Shown piece after piece: positions 1 to 7,874 of a stretch of DNA of 47,370 nucleotides; within the stretch, counting starts at the first letter, position 1, and the number at the start of each line of letters is the position of its first letter. Source of the DNA: Magnetospira sp. (GTDB taxonomy: Bacteria > Pseudomonadota > Alphaproteobacteria > Rhodospirillales > Magnetospiraceae); assembly GCA_028282245.1 (NCBI GenBank), contig JANQIL010000056.1, forward strand, positions 1 through 47,370, written 5' to 3'. The translations under genes and the position numbers were made by a program. The notes under the pieces are model-generated. The model was given only the letters and a program-made list of their open reading frames with translations, made no database searches and was not told the origin of the DNA.

Positions 1-67
1 TCTCCAGCAGCGCCACCGATTCCTGCTTGAATTCGTCCGTGAAGGATCGTCGTGTTTCAGTCCTCAT
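1..67 (-). CDS. IS3-family transposase OrfA, N-terminal fragment
   Basis: Only the first 22 codons are visible, reading MRTETRRSFTDEF and onward. The pattern of basic residues, FTDEFK and then a start of helix VALLE is typical of the helix-turn-helix OrfA of IS3/IS911-type elements, which binds the terminal repeats and, with OrfB by frameshifting, forms the transposase. The frame is open to the window edge, so nothing can be said about whether it is intact. Confidence 0.75.
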   Translation of the reverse strand, partial: MRTETRRSFTDEFKQESVALLE

Positions 68-129
68 TGTCCACCTCTCCGCTCCCGAGGGAGCTTAACG
101 GAGGTGTCCACCCTTTTGGAGCAGGGTCA
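1..129 (-). mobile_element. IS3-family insertion sequence, left end (truncated by the window)
   Basis: On the minus strand the element starts with TGACCCTGCTCCAAAAGGG (complement of 111-129), which has the TG edge and length expected of an IS3-family terminal inverted repeat. About 60 bases further in, an OrfA-type transposase frame starts with ATG at 67 and runs off the left edge. The outer edge at 129 abuts an unrelated IS630-type transposase fragment read on the plus strand, so this IS apparently inserted into, or recombined with, that older transposase. The other end and any target duplication lie outside the window. The family is assigned from the OrfA start and terminal sequence; the exact IS name is unknown. 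Confidence 0.75.
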
Positions 130-448
130 ATGTGGCTCCGAACGCCCATGCCCTCGTCTTGATGGACCGGGCCGGATGGCACGCCACCGACAAGCTCGCG
201 GTGCCGAAAAACCTCTCCATCATCCTGCCGCCGTCTCGGTCCCCGGAACTCAACCCGGTCGTTTGCGAAGCTGGCGTTCACGCCAAAACGTCTGGCAATA
301 CCTCCGCCAGAACTACCTGTCCAACCTGGCCTTCGAAAACTACGACGCCATCATCAACGCCGGTTGCGATGCCTGGAACAAGCTGATCGACAACCCCAAA
401 GCCATCATGTCAATCGGACGGCGCGATTGGGCTCTTGTCGGTCAATAA
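130..448 (+). pseudogene. IS630-family transposase, C-terminal remnant, frameshifted
   Basis: The C-terminal half of an IS630/Tc1-type DDE transposase is split over two frames. The first part (about 132-261) carries the second catalytic Asp context (LVLMDRAGWH) and LPPSRSPELNPV. The second part (285-448) carries NVWQYLRQNYLSN, FENYDAI and RDWALVGQ before a stop. Removing 23 bases, 262-284, rejoins the two exactly into PELNPVENVWQYL, so a 23-bp insertion lies within the codon of the last catalytic Glu and shifts the frame. The 5' half is missing, replaced by the IS3 end at 129. The gene cannot make an active enzyme. Confidence 0.85.
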
Positions 449-463
449 TTTCCGCCGTCGGTA

Positions 464-1069
464 TTACTTCATAACCCGGACCCACTGCTTGCCCGAAAGC
501 CGGTTCTCATAGGCGAGGATCTCGTCCATAAGCTTTAGCGTGTCGAGCGTGTCGTCGCGATCATCGAGAAGCGCCCGACGTGTCGCGTCGTCCATCTCAA
601 ATCCGATGGTTAAATCGCCTGCCGAGATCAAGCGCTGCCTGATGTTCACGGTGATCACGACATCGCCGCTCACCTCGGTCATGCGGACAAGTGCGTCACG
701 TTCCTCTGCCGAGATCATTGGAAGCACCAACCCGTTTTTGCGAGCGTTGTCGTAAAAAATACCGGCAAAGCTAGTTCCGATGACGGCGTCGATCCCGAGC
801 TGCCTCAAACCCCATACGGCGTGCTCCCGGCTTGAGCCACAGCCGAAATTATCGCCCACGATCCAGATCGAGGCATTCATCCATGCGTCTTTATTGAGGA
901 CGAACTCGGGGTGTCTGACACCCGCTTCGTCGAACCTGAGATCGGCGAGCACGCCGTCGGCCAAACCCTCGCGGGTGATCGTCCGGAGGAAGCGCTTCGG
1001 CATGATGACGTCGGTGTCCACATTGGCGAGCGGCAAGGGCGCGCCGGTTCCGGCGACGGTTTTCGGCAT
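464..1069 (-). CDS. leuD: LeuD-type 3-isopropylmalate dehydratase small subunit (paralogue in a catabolic cluster)
   Basis: This 201-residue protein has the swivelling-domain motif GDNFGCGSSREHA and the opening ANVDTDVIMPKRFL typical of LeuD, the small subunit of aconitase-family hydro-lyases. With LeuC it would dehydrate and rehydrate a substituted malate. The ATG at 1069 is chosen because homologous sequence begins there; it lies seven bases after the leuC stop, so the two are translated together. It is the last gene of a leftward operon tctC-tctA-tctB-leuC-leuD. Because the operon encodes a carboxylate transporter, and leuA lies 30 kb away under its own leader, this pair may serve a catabolic substrate rather than leucine synthesis. 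That reassignment is inference. Confidence 0.85.
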   Translation of the reverse strand: MPKTVAGTGAPLPLANVDTDVIMPKRFLRTITREGLADGVLADLRFDEAGVRHPEFVLNKDAWMNASIWIVGDNFGCGSSREHAVWGLRQLGIDAVIGTSFAGIFYDNARKNGLVLPMISAEERDALVRMTEVSGDVVITVNIRQRLISAGDLTIGFEMDDATRRALLDDRDDTLDTLKLMDEILAYENRLSGKQWVRVMK

Positions 1070-1076
1070 GATCTGT

Positions 1077-2459
1077 CTAATCCTCGAAATCTCGAACGTC
1101 GGTGATGCGGCCCGTGACGGCGGCCGCCGCAACCATGGCCGGGCTCATCAGATGGGTGCGCGCGCCGCGGCCTTGACGGCCTTCGAAGTTGCGATTGGTC
1201 GAGGAAGCGACGCGCTCGCCGTCCATGGCGACGTCGTCATTCATCGCCAAGCACATCGAGCAGCCGCTTTCCGGCCGCCAGTCGAAGCCCGCCTCGATAA
1301 AGATCCTGTCGAGACCTTCCTCCTCGGCCATAACCCGCGTCAGGGTCGAGCCGGGCACGATGATCGCGCTCACCCCTTCCGCCACCTTCCGACCGGACAG
1401 AACGCGCGCGGCGCTGCGCAGATCCTCGATTCTACCGTTGGTGCAGGAGCCGATGAAGGCGCTGTCGATCCCGATGTCCGTGATCTTCTGACCCGCCTCA
1501 AGGCCCATGTAGTCCAGCGCGCGGGCAAGCCCCGCCTTGGCCTTTGGCGTGGTCATGTCGGTGTCGGTCGGCACGGCGCCATCGACCGGAGCCGATTGAT
1601 CCGGACTGACGCCCCAACTGACCAGGGGCGCGATCTCGTTGGCATCGATCTCAAGCACCTTGTCGAAATCCGCGCCGGGATCGGACACCCAGGTCTCGCC
1701 GTCGAAGTTCAGACTGTCGCTGTGGGGCCGGTCGCGACAATGCGCCAGGGTCATTGTGTCGGGCGCCATCAGCGCCGCCCGACCGCCAAGCTCGACCGCC
1801 ATGTTGCAGATGGTCATCCGGCCCGCCATGTCGAGGCTGCTGATCGCGGAACCCGCGAACTCGACCGCGTATCCGTTCGCCCCGCCGGCGCCGATGACGT
1901 TCACCACCTTCATGATGATGTCCTTGGCGGTGACGCCCGGCGCGAGTTCACCGTCCACCTGGACCAGAATGGTCTTCAGACGTTTGTAACGAAGCGTCTG
2001 AGTGGCGAGAATGTGCTCGACCTCCGACGTGCCGATGCCGAAGCCAAGCGCGCCGAACGCGCCATAGGTTGTCGTATGGCTGTCGCCGCAGGCGATCAGC
2101 ATGCCGGGTTGCGCCAGACCCTGCTCAGGAACCACCACATGCTCGATGCCCTGCCGCGGGTCGCCGAGGCCAAAATAGGCAAGGTCGTGCTTCTTGCGGT
2201 TCGCTTCCAGATTCTCGATGAGGATCTGCGACGGCGCATCCGCCGCGCGGCGCGCCCGGGTCGCGTTCACATGATCGATGACGCAGAGCTGCGCGTCGGG
2301 GCGCCGCACGCCCAAGCCCTTGGCCTCGAGCGCCGAGAATGCCTGAGGGCTCGTGTACTCGTTCATGATGTGAAGATCGACATAGACCAGGATATCGCCA
2401 TCCGGCAGGTCGCAGACCTTATGGGCGTCCACCAGCTTGTCGTAGAGCGTGCGAGGCAT
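1077..2459 (-). CDS. leuC: LeuC-type aconitase-family dehydratase large subunit
   Basis: The 460-residue protein matches the LeuC family in length and order. It has SPQAF near 37-41, the GDSHTTTYGAFGALGFGIGT block near 125-144, and three cysteines placed to hold a [4Fe-4S] cluster: Cys339 (SCTN), Cys400 and Cys403 (GCSMC). The C-terminal RNFEGRQGRGARTHL block is also present. It works with the downstream LeuD-type subunit in the cytoplasm. The N-terminal substrate-side stretch (VDLHIMNEYTSPQ, and IDHVNATRAR near 61-70) differs from the biosynthetic pattern DRHLVHEVTSPQ and DHNVPT. Together with the transporter context this leaves room for another substrate, such as a citraconate, dimethylmaleate or methylmalate-type acid. 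It starts ten bases after tctB. Confidence 0.85.
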   Translation of the reverse strand: MPRTLYDKLVDAHKVCDLPDGDILVYVDLHIMNEYTSPQAFSALEAKGLGVRRPDAQLCVIDHVNATRARRAADAPSQILIENLEANRKKHDLAYFGLGDPRQGIEHVVVPEQGLAQPGMLIACGDSHTTTYGAFGALGFGIGTSEVEHILATQTLRYKRLKTILVQVDGELAPGVTAKDIIMKVVNVIGAGGANGYAVEFAGSAISSLDMAGRMTICNMAVELGGRAALMAPDTMTLAHCRDRPHSDSLNFDGETWVSDPGADFDKVLEIDANEIAPLVSWGVSPDQSAPVDGAVPTDTDMTTPKAKAGLARALDYMGLEAGQKITDIGIDSAFIGSCTNGRIEDLRSAARVLSGRKVAEGVSAIIVPGSTLTRVMAEEEGLDRIFIEAGFDWRPESGCSMCLAMNDDVAMDGERVASSTNRNFEGRQGRGARTHLMSPAMVAAAAVTGRITDVRDFED

Positions 2460-2468
2460 GGCGCACTC

Positions 2469-2900
2469 CTATGGCAGAGGAACGTTGAGAAGCCCGCCAA
2501 ACACGCCTGCGATCGCGAGGATCAGGGCCGTCAGGCCCACGGCGTGATAGATTAGCTCCTTGGCCGACGGTCTGTCGTTCATTGCGATGACCATGGCGGC
2601 GGCGGCGCCGATCAGCGAGGCGGGAATGAAACCTATGATCGGAAGCGCAACCGCCCACGCGGCGAGGGTCGCCAACATGAGCGCGGGGCGACCGAGAGTC
2701 TCCGCCGGCACGGGCGAGGCCGCATTGAAAACCAGGGCACGGACCGCCAGAGCCATGCCGCCGAGTGTCATGCCGCCACCGGCAAGCCGAGGAAAAATCG
2801 CGCCGAATGCCGACATGGAGGATGCTTCATACAACGCATAGCCGCCGAGCAGGATCAGGCCCGCAGACGGAATCAAATCTCTATGGTTCGGACTAGTCAT
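2469..2900 (-). CDS. tctB: Tripartite tricarboxylate transporter, small membrane subunit TctB
   Basis: A 143-residue, very hydrophobic protein with about four predicted membrane segments (roughly residues 12-30, 43-60, 73-105 and 117-138). This fits the small membrane subunit of the TTT family. Sequence conservation in TctB is low, so the assignment rests on size, topology and position between tctA and leuC. It starts eight bases inside the tctA stop region, so the two are translationally coupled. Together with TctA and the periplasmic TctC it would form a secondary uptake system for a di- or tricarboxylate. Confidence 0.85.
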   Translation of the reverse strand: MTSPNHRDLIPSAGLILLGGYALYEASSMSAFGAIFPRLAGGGMTLGGMALAVRALVFNAASPVPAETLGRPALMLATLAAWAVALPIIGFIPASLIGAAAAMVIAMNDRPSAKELIYHAVGLTALILAIAGVFGGLLNVPLP

Positions 2901-4395
2901 TGAGGACGTCCACCTTGCTGCGCGCCCTGCGCTCGGCCCACAGCGGCCATAGGAGCGTCAGCGCAATGACGAAGATGATTCCGAGCGAGATCGGTCGGCC
3001 AAAGAACTCCGCGAAGAGGTTTCCGGAGGCGTTTCCGATCAGGTAACCCTGCACAAAGCCCTGCTCGGCGATGGGCCCGAGAATCAGCCCAAGCACGACC
3101 GGAGACGGTTCGAATCCATACCGGGCCGCGCCCCAGGCGAAGGCCCCAAGAATCACCATCATCACAACGTGATTGGGGTTCTGCTCGACGGCGTAGGAGC
3201 CGATCATGATCAATGCGCCGATCGCCGGCGCCAGTGCCGATTTCGGGATCGAGGATATTGTCTTGAACGCCGTCCGCCCGATCAGGAGGCCCACCGGCAC
3301 CATGATGACGGTGGCGATCAGCAGGCCGAAAATGAAGGTGTAGACGGTCGAGGCCTGCTCGGTGAAAAGCTGCGGCCCCACGCGGATTCCCTGCACCATG
3401 AGCCCGCCCAGAATGATTGCGTCCGGCGGGGTGCCGGGGATGCCGAGCACCAGTGTGGGAACGAAGCCGCCGCCGACGGTCGCCGAGTTGGCGGATTCCG
3501 AGGCGATGACCCCGTCAGGGGCGCCCTTGCCGAAGTCCTCTTTGTGCGACGACGTGCGCCGCGCTTCGGAATAGGCGACCAGGCCGGCGACGGCCCCGCC
3601 AGCGGCCGGGAGGATGCCGATGACGGTGCCGACGACCGAACTGCGGATCAGGTTGAACTTCGAGCGCCACATGAGGCCAATGGCATCGCCAATGCGCGAG
3701 CCCTTGCCGGCCGACGCGCGCTCGATGTGCGGGTCCCTTGTCCCGACCATGTTCAGCAGAACGGGGATGCAGTAGAGACCGATCAGCGCGGGGATGATGT
3801 GGATGCCGCCAAGCAGCGCGGGCGAGTCGAACGTATAGCGCACATCGCCGCCGACCACCGCCGATCCTATGGTCGAAAGGCCCAACCCGATGAAGCCGCC
3901 GATCAACCCCTTCAAGGTGGCGCCCTTGGAGAGGACCGCGATCAGCGACAGACCGAAAATCGCCAGCCAGAAGTACTCGACAGGACCGAATCTAAGGGCG
4001 ATCGTGGCCAAGGGCGGGGCCAGCACCAGAAGAAACAGCGCACCGATCACGCCACCCACCGCGGACGCGAAGCACGACATCGTCACAGCGAGGTCGCCAT
4101 CTCCTCGCTTAGCCATCGGAAATCCGTCGAGCGCGGTCGCGATCGCGGCCGGCGTGCCCGGCGTATTGACCAGAATGGCGGCGTACGCGCCGCCATAGAT
4201 CGCGCCCGTATAGACCGCGCCGAGGGCGATCAGGCCCGAAGCCGGATCCAATGTGAACGTGAACGGCACAAGCACTGCGACCGCCATCGTCGCGGACAGT
4301 CCCGGCAACGCACCTATGATCGTTCCCAGAAAGACACCGATCAGCGCCAAGGCCAAATTGAACGGAGTGAACGCATTGATCAGTGCGTCGAGCAT
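2893..4395 (-). CDS. tctA: Tripartite tricarboxylate transporter, large permease subunit TctA
   Basis: A 500-residue polytopic membrane protein beginning MLDALINAFTPFNLAL. It has the family signature GTIIGALPGLSATMAVAVL near residues 23-41 and a second GILPAAGGAVAGLVAY-type motif in the second half, which reflects the internal duplication of TctA. Further hydrophobic segments run to the C-terminus. The ATG at 4395 gives the usual family length; an in-frame extension upstream is rich in Arg and lacks homology. The gene lies 81 bases after tctC and overlaps tctB by eight bases. It would be the channel-forming part of the transporter. The substrate cannot be read from the sequence. Confidence 0.92.
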   Translation of the reverse strand: MLDALINAFTPFNLALALIGVFLGTIIGALPGLSATMAVAVLVPFTFTLDPASGLIALGAVYTGAIYGGAYAAILVNTPGTPAAIATALDGFPMAKRGDGDLAVTMSCFASAVGGVIGALFLLVLAPPLATIALRFGPVEYFWLAIFGLSLIAVLSKGATLKGLIGGFIGLGLSTIGSAVVGGDVRYTFDSPALLGGIHIIPALIGLYCIPVLLNMVGTRDPHIERASAGKGSRIGDAIGLMWRSKFNLIRSSVVGTVIGILPAAGGAVAGLVAYSEARRTSSHKEDFGKGAPDGVIASESANSATVGGGFVPTLVLGIPGTPPDAIILGGLMVQGIRVGPQLFTEQASTVYTFIFGLLIATVIMVPVGLLIGRTAFKTISSIPKSALAPAIGALIMIGSYAVEQNPNHVVMMVILGAFAWGAARYGFEPSPVVLGLILGPIAEQGFVQGYLIGNASGNLFAEFFGRPISLGIIFVIALTLLWPLWAERRARSKVDVLND

Positions 4396-4476
4396 TGCGG
4401 TTTGTCCGGTTGAAAGTCGGTTGCACCTGCGGCGAATCACCCCGAGGGCGCTCGGCCGCTGACCGTCGAGTTACGC

Positions 4477-5448
4477 CTACGCGTCTCTCAGTCGCTTGAT
4501 GGCTGGTGCGTATGCTGCGCGACGCTCCTCGATGAACGCCGGGACGTCGGGCATCGCAACATCGACCACCTGATAGCCGGCCGCATTCATCTGCGCCTGA
4601 AAATCGGCATTCTTGTTGATCTGGCCGATAATCTCGGAAAGGCTCGAACGGACGTCATCTGGCGTGTTCTTGGGAACAGCCACGCCGCGATAAGCGCCAC
4701 CGACATAATCGAAGCCAAGCTCCTTGAAGGTCGGCGCATCCGGTAGAGCCGAGACACGCTCCTCGGTCGCGACCGCCAGAGTGCGAACCTGCTCGCCCGC
4801 TTTGACGCCCTGGGTCGTATAGCTCATCGCCGCGGCGACCTGTCCGCCGAGGACGGCCGTAATGGTCGGAGCCGAACCCTTGAACGGGATATAGGTCGTG
4901 ATTGCGCCGGTCATGTCCGCGAAGATTTCGGACGCCAGGTGATTGGCCGAGTTGATGCCAGAGCCACCAAACGTCACGGCGCCGGGACGCGCCTTGGTGT
5001 CCTCGATCAGATCGTTCAGCGTCCGATACGGGCTGTCGGCTTTCACGACGATGGCATCGGGCGTGTAATGAAAGAAGTAAACGACATCGATGTCGTCGGT
5101 CTGGTAGCCGACTTTCTTCATCGCCGGCTGGAGAATGATGTGTGGCACGATCGTGCCCATGATCGTGTAGCCGTCCGGGTCGAATCCGTTCAGCTGCGCC
5201 CAGGCCGTCGCGCCGCCCGCGCCCGGCTTGTTGACGATGACCAGGCTTTGCCCGGCGATGTCCTTGAAATACCGCTGCTGCATGCGCGCGGTGACGTCGC
5301 TTTCGCCGCCGGGATTGTAGGCGACGATGTAGTTTACGGCTCTGTCGGGATAGGCCGAGGCGCGCAGGATCGTTGGCGCTCCCAGCGCGGCTGCGCCAAC
5401 GCTAAGCCCCAAGACGCCTTTTCCGAAGTCACGGCGTGTCATTGTCAT
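4477..5448 (-). CDS. tctC: TctC/Bug-family periplasmic substrate-binding protein
   Basis: A 323-residue Bug/TctC-type solute-binding receptor. It begins with a twin-arginine signal (TRRDFGKG at residues 4-11, then a hydrophobic stretch ending in ASA near 32), implying Tat export to the periplasm. The mature part shows family blocks such as YPDRAVNYIVAYNPGGESD, VVNKPGAGG-like IVNKPGAGG, and FKGSAPTITAVLGGQV. The ATG at 5448 is preferred because GGAGG lies eight bases upstream. It is the first gene of the leftward operon and would capture the carboxylate handed to TctAB. Bug receptors bind many organic acids, so the ligand is unknown. Confidence 0.92.
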   Translation of the reverse strand: MTMTRRDFGKGVLGLSVGAAALGAPTILRASAYPDRAVNYIVAYNPGGESDVTARMQQRYFKDIAGQSLVIVNKPGAGGATAWAQLNGFDPDGYTIMGTIVPHIILQPAMKKVGYQTDDIDVVYFFHYTPDAIVVKADSPYRTLNDLIEDTKARPGAVTFGGSGINSANHLASEIFADMTGAITTYIPFKGSAPTITAVLGGQVAAAMSYTTQGVKAGEQVRTLAVATEERVSALPDAPTFKELGFDYVGGAYRGVAVPKNTPDDVRSSLSEIIGQINKNADFQAQMNAAGYQVVDVAMPDVPAFIEERRAAYAPAIKRLRDA

Positions 5449-5595
5449 GGCGAAGTCCTCCCTAATATGTCGGACGCGACGATACGAGGATGGGCGAGCG
5501 GGGATTGACAAGAAATTATTGCATAATAATTGCGCATTAACGCCCGGCGGCCAGGGGGCCTATAGATTGTTTGATCGACTTACGCGGAGCGAGCC
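5449..5595. promoter_or_regulatory. Divergent promoter region with an 18-bp palindromic operator candidate
   Basis: The 147 bases between tctC (left) and the dehalogenase gene (right) contain AATTATT (5514-5520), spacer GCAT, and AATAATT (5525-5531): a perfect inverted repeat with seven-base arms. A TTGACA hexamer lies just left of it at 5505-5510. The position, between two divergent transcription units with a LysR gene beside them, suits a LysR-type operator controlling both directions. No good -10 box is spaced correctly from the TTGACA on the plus strand, so promoter assignment is tentative. Confidence 0.5.
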
Positions 5596-6525
5596 ATGAA
5601 CTATCACCTACAGCAGATTCTCGATGCCGCGCCCAAGTCCGAGAACTTCTTTACCGGCTTTGAAGAACACACAATCAACGTGCCCGGCGGCCATATCTTT
5701 TGCAGAATTGGCGGCAGCGGAGCGCCCCTGTTGCTTCTTCATGGGTACCCGCAGACATCGGCGATCTGGCATCGCGTGGCTCCGAAACTGGCGGGGCGGC
5801 ATACCGTGGTGTGCGCCGATCTACGCGGATACGGGCGGTCACATAAGCCGCCAACGGCACCGGGTCACGCCAGCTACTCGAAACGCGAGATGGCGAGGGA
5901 CATGGTGTCCGTGATGCACGAACTCGGTCATGAGCGCTTCTTCATCGGCGCGCATGACCGTGGCGCGCGAGTAGCGCATCGTTTGGCGGCGGACCATCCT
6001 TCACGGGTGATCGCTCTCGCAACACTGGACATCGCGCCGACCCGGGAGATGTACCGCCACGGCGATGGCGCATTCGCCATGAGCTACTGGCACTGGTACT
6101 TGCTACCGCAAGCCGCGCCGTTTCCCGAGCTCCTTATCGGCGGCGCTCCCGACGCCTACTGGCTCAAGAAATGTGGTTCCGGATCCGCCGGCTTTTCACC
6201 TTTCGCAAGCCAGGCCCTGGACGAGTACCTTCGCTGCTTCCGCGACCCGGAGGTCATTCGCGGCTCCTGCGAGGATTATCGGGCCGCACGCTCAATCGAC
6301 ATCCGCCATGACGACGAGGACGATTCGAAACTCGACATGCCGGTGCTCGCGCTTTGGGGTCTTCACGGCGCGATTGAGAAGCACTTCGATTGCCTGTCGC
6401 TTTGGCGCGAGCGCGCGAATGATGTGCGTGGATGGGCTGTTCCCGGTGGGCACTTCCTGGCCGAAGAGTGCCCGGATGACATCGCCAAGGCTTTTTCGGA
6501 GTTTTTTGCGGCGGCGGCGCACTAA
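5596..6525 (+). CDS. Alpha/beta-hydrolase, fluoroacetate (haloacetate) dehalogenase family
   Basis: This 309-residue alpha/beta-hydrolase closely resembles fluoroacetate dehalogenases (FAc-DEX, RPA1163). After LLLHGYPQT comes DLRGYGRSHKP. The nucleophile region GAHDRGARVAHRL places Asp121 with Arg122 and Arg125, the two arginines that hold the substrate carboxylate. Asp145 (TLDIAPT) and His286 (PGGHFLAEE) complete the triad. The halide pocket His166-Trp167 (YWHWY) and Tyr228 (EDYRA) are present. Offsets from RPA1163 numbering (110, 111, 114, 134, 155, 156) are a constant eleven. It would hydrolyse a 2-haloacid such as fluoroacetate to glycolate in the cytoplasm. GGAG precedes the ATG. The actual substrate is untested. 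Confidence 0.88.
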   Translation: MNYHLQQILDAAPKSENFFTGFEEHTINVPGGHIFCRIGGSGAPLLLLHGYPQTSAIWHRVAPKLAGRHTVVCADLRGYGRSHKPPTAPGHASYSKREMARDMVSVMHELGHERFFIGAHDRGARVAHRLAADHPSRVIALATLDIAPTREMYRHGDGAFAMSYWHWYLLPQAAPFPELLIGGAPDAYWLKKCGSGSAGFSPFASQALDEYLRCFRDPEVIRGSCEDYRAARSIDIRHDDEDDSKLDMPVLALWGLHGAIEKHFDCLSLWRERANDVRGWAVPGGHFLAEECPDDIAKAFSEFFAAAAH

Positions 6526-7454
6526 GCGAGCCCAAATCTCTTCGAATGCTCGCTCAGGGTATTTCGCACGTTTTGGGCTTCGGTCCGCGCCGCGTCGACA
6601 AAAGCGTGAAGCGTCGCGCCCTGATCGTTACTGCGCCAAGCGACGCCAAACTGGAGCCTCGACACCGCGCTTGAGTAGGGACGAAACGTAACGCCTTCGA
6701 CGGGGTTGAGTGTCAGCCACTGCGGCACCAAGCCCACTCCCATCCCCTGCGCGATCATCCGTGTCAGCGTGTACTTATCGATGACCTCGAAGACGATCCT
6801 CGGCTTGGCATTGATGGCCTCGAAACTCTCGACAACCATCTTGGCGAGATAAGGTCGAGCGGGCCTCGGGTAGCTGATCAGGTTTTCTCGCGCCAGCTGT
6901 TCAGCCTTCAGGCTGTCAAAGCGCGCCAATTCGGAATCTTCCGGGAGCGCAACGAAAACATGCTCCTCGAACAACGTTTCCCACGTGGCTCCGGAAATGT
7001 CCGCGGGTGGTCGAAAGAACGCCACATCGATCCTATGGCGCAACAATTCCTGCACCTGCGTATCAGAGGCGGTGACTTCGGTCAGTGGCAGAAACACGTC
7101 GGGGAAACTCCGCCGGAAATCGTTGATCACGGCCGGCAAGAACCAGATCAAGGCGGCGTCGATGCCGCCAATACGTACACGGTCCAAGCCACTTTTGGCC
7201 GCTTCGCGCGCCGCCTCAACGCCGTTCTCGAGCCTCTCGAGTACGATCCGCGCTTCGTTCAGAAAGACCGATCCCGCCTGCGTCAGGCTGACATGGCGAG
7301 TGGTCCTGAAGAACAAGGGAAATCCCAGCTCCTGCTCCAAGTTGCGAATTTGAGCGGATATGGCCGTTTGCGCCATGCCCACCCGTTCGGCGGCCTTTCT
7401 GAAGTGGAGTTCCTCGGCAACCGCGACAAAACACTTGATTTGACGAATTTCCAT
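6522..7454 (-). CDS. LysR-family transcriptional regulator
   Basis: A 310-residue LysR-type regulator. The N-terminal winged helix-turn-helix (about residues 1-60: MEIRQIKCFVAVAEELHF, AAERVGMAQTAISAQIRNLE) is followed by a co-inducer-binding domain of periplasmic-binding-protein fold. The ATG at 7454 matches the family start; a longer in-frame extension is Arg-rich and unlikely. The stop codon overlaps that of the convergent dehalogenase gene (6522-6525), so it is not the usual divergently placed LysR. Its likely target is the divergent region at 5449-5595. The inducer is probably a carboxylate handled by the cluster; this is inference. Confidence 0.88.
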   Translation of the reverse strand: MEIRQIKCFVAVAEELHFRKAAERVGMAQTAISAQIRNLEQELGFPLFFRTTRHVSLTQAGSVFLNEARIVLERLENGVEAAREAAKSGLDRVRIGGIDAALIWFLPAVINDFRRSFPDVFLPLTEVTASDTQVQELLRHRIDVAFFRPPADISGATWETLFEEHVFVALPEDSELARFDSLKAEQLARENLISYPRPARPYLAKMVVESFEAINAKPRIVFEVIDKYTLTRMIAQGMGVGLVPQWLTLNPVEGVTFRPYSSAVSRLQFGVAWRSNDQGATLHAFVDAARTEAQNVRNTLSEHSKRFGLA

Positions 7455-7874
7455 TTGGCGAGAAAATCTCCGAAGCACCATTCGAATTGGCGCTCGCCGT
7501 TCTGATTTAGTCAAGTACGTCGGTTATGGCCTCGCACGGCATCACCTGTGACGTTGTTAGACGGTTCTCCTTCAGTTAGGTCGGGCTCGGCCCAGCAACT
7601 CATGAGGTCCTTCGTTTGACTCTATCGTAGTGCCATAGCGAGGGAATAGTTCGCATTTTTGTTTCGCGTGGCCTGCCATTCTGAAACCTCCCATTCTGAT
7701 TCCCTCCAAAATTTTGAAAATAAAGAAGGTTTTTGGGATTCGAAACCCCTCGTTCCGGTCGTGGCGCGTCATGGTTCGCGGAACGGCCGTTTTCCCGGAT
7801 GTTGCCTTCGCCGATGTCCGGCCGTTATGCTTTCCCACGGTCCGCACCGACCGCGCATCCGCCGGGAGCCGACG
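7455..7874. other. 420-bp gene-free stretch at the edge of the accessory block
   Basis: No convincing gene is seen here. The stretch 7620-7750 is AT-richer than the DNA that follows and contains an imperfect 16-bp tandem (two copies of CATTCTGA followed by a CCTCC-like tail, about 7677-7710). It separates the catabolic block from a stretch of markedly higher GC that begins near 7870. No tRNA or attachment site was recognised. Confidence 0.4.

Noticed and set aside
780-2555. Long open frame on the plus strand opposite leuC and leuD
   Set aside because: It is the antisense shadow of two clear enzyme genes; its translation is Arg/His/Asp-rich without any family motif.
5505-5533. Full sigma-70 promoter using TTGACA at 5505
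   Set aside because: No acceptable -10 hexamer lies 16-18 bases downstream; only the -35-like box was kept as a note.
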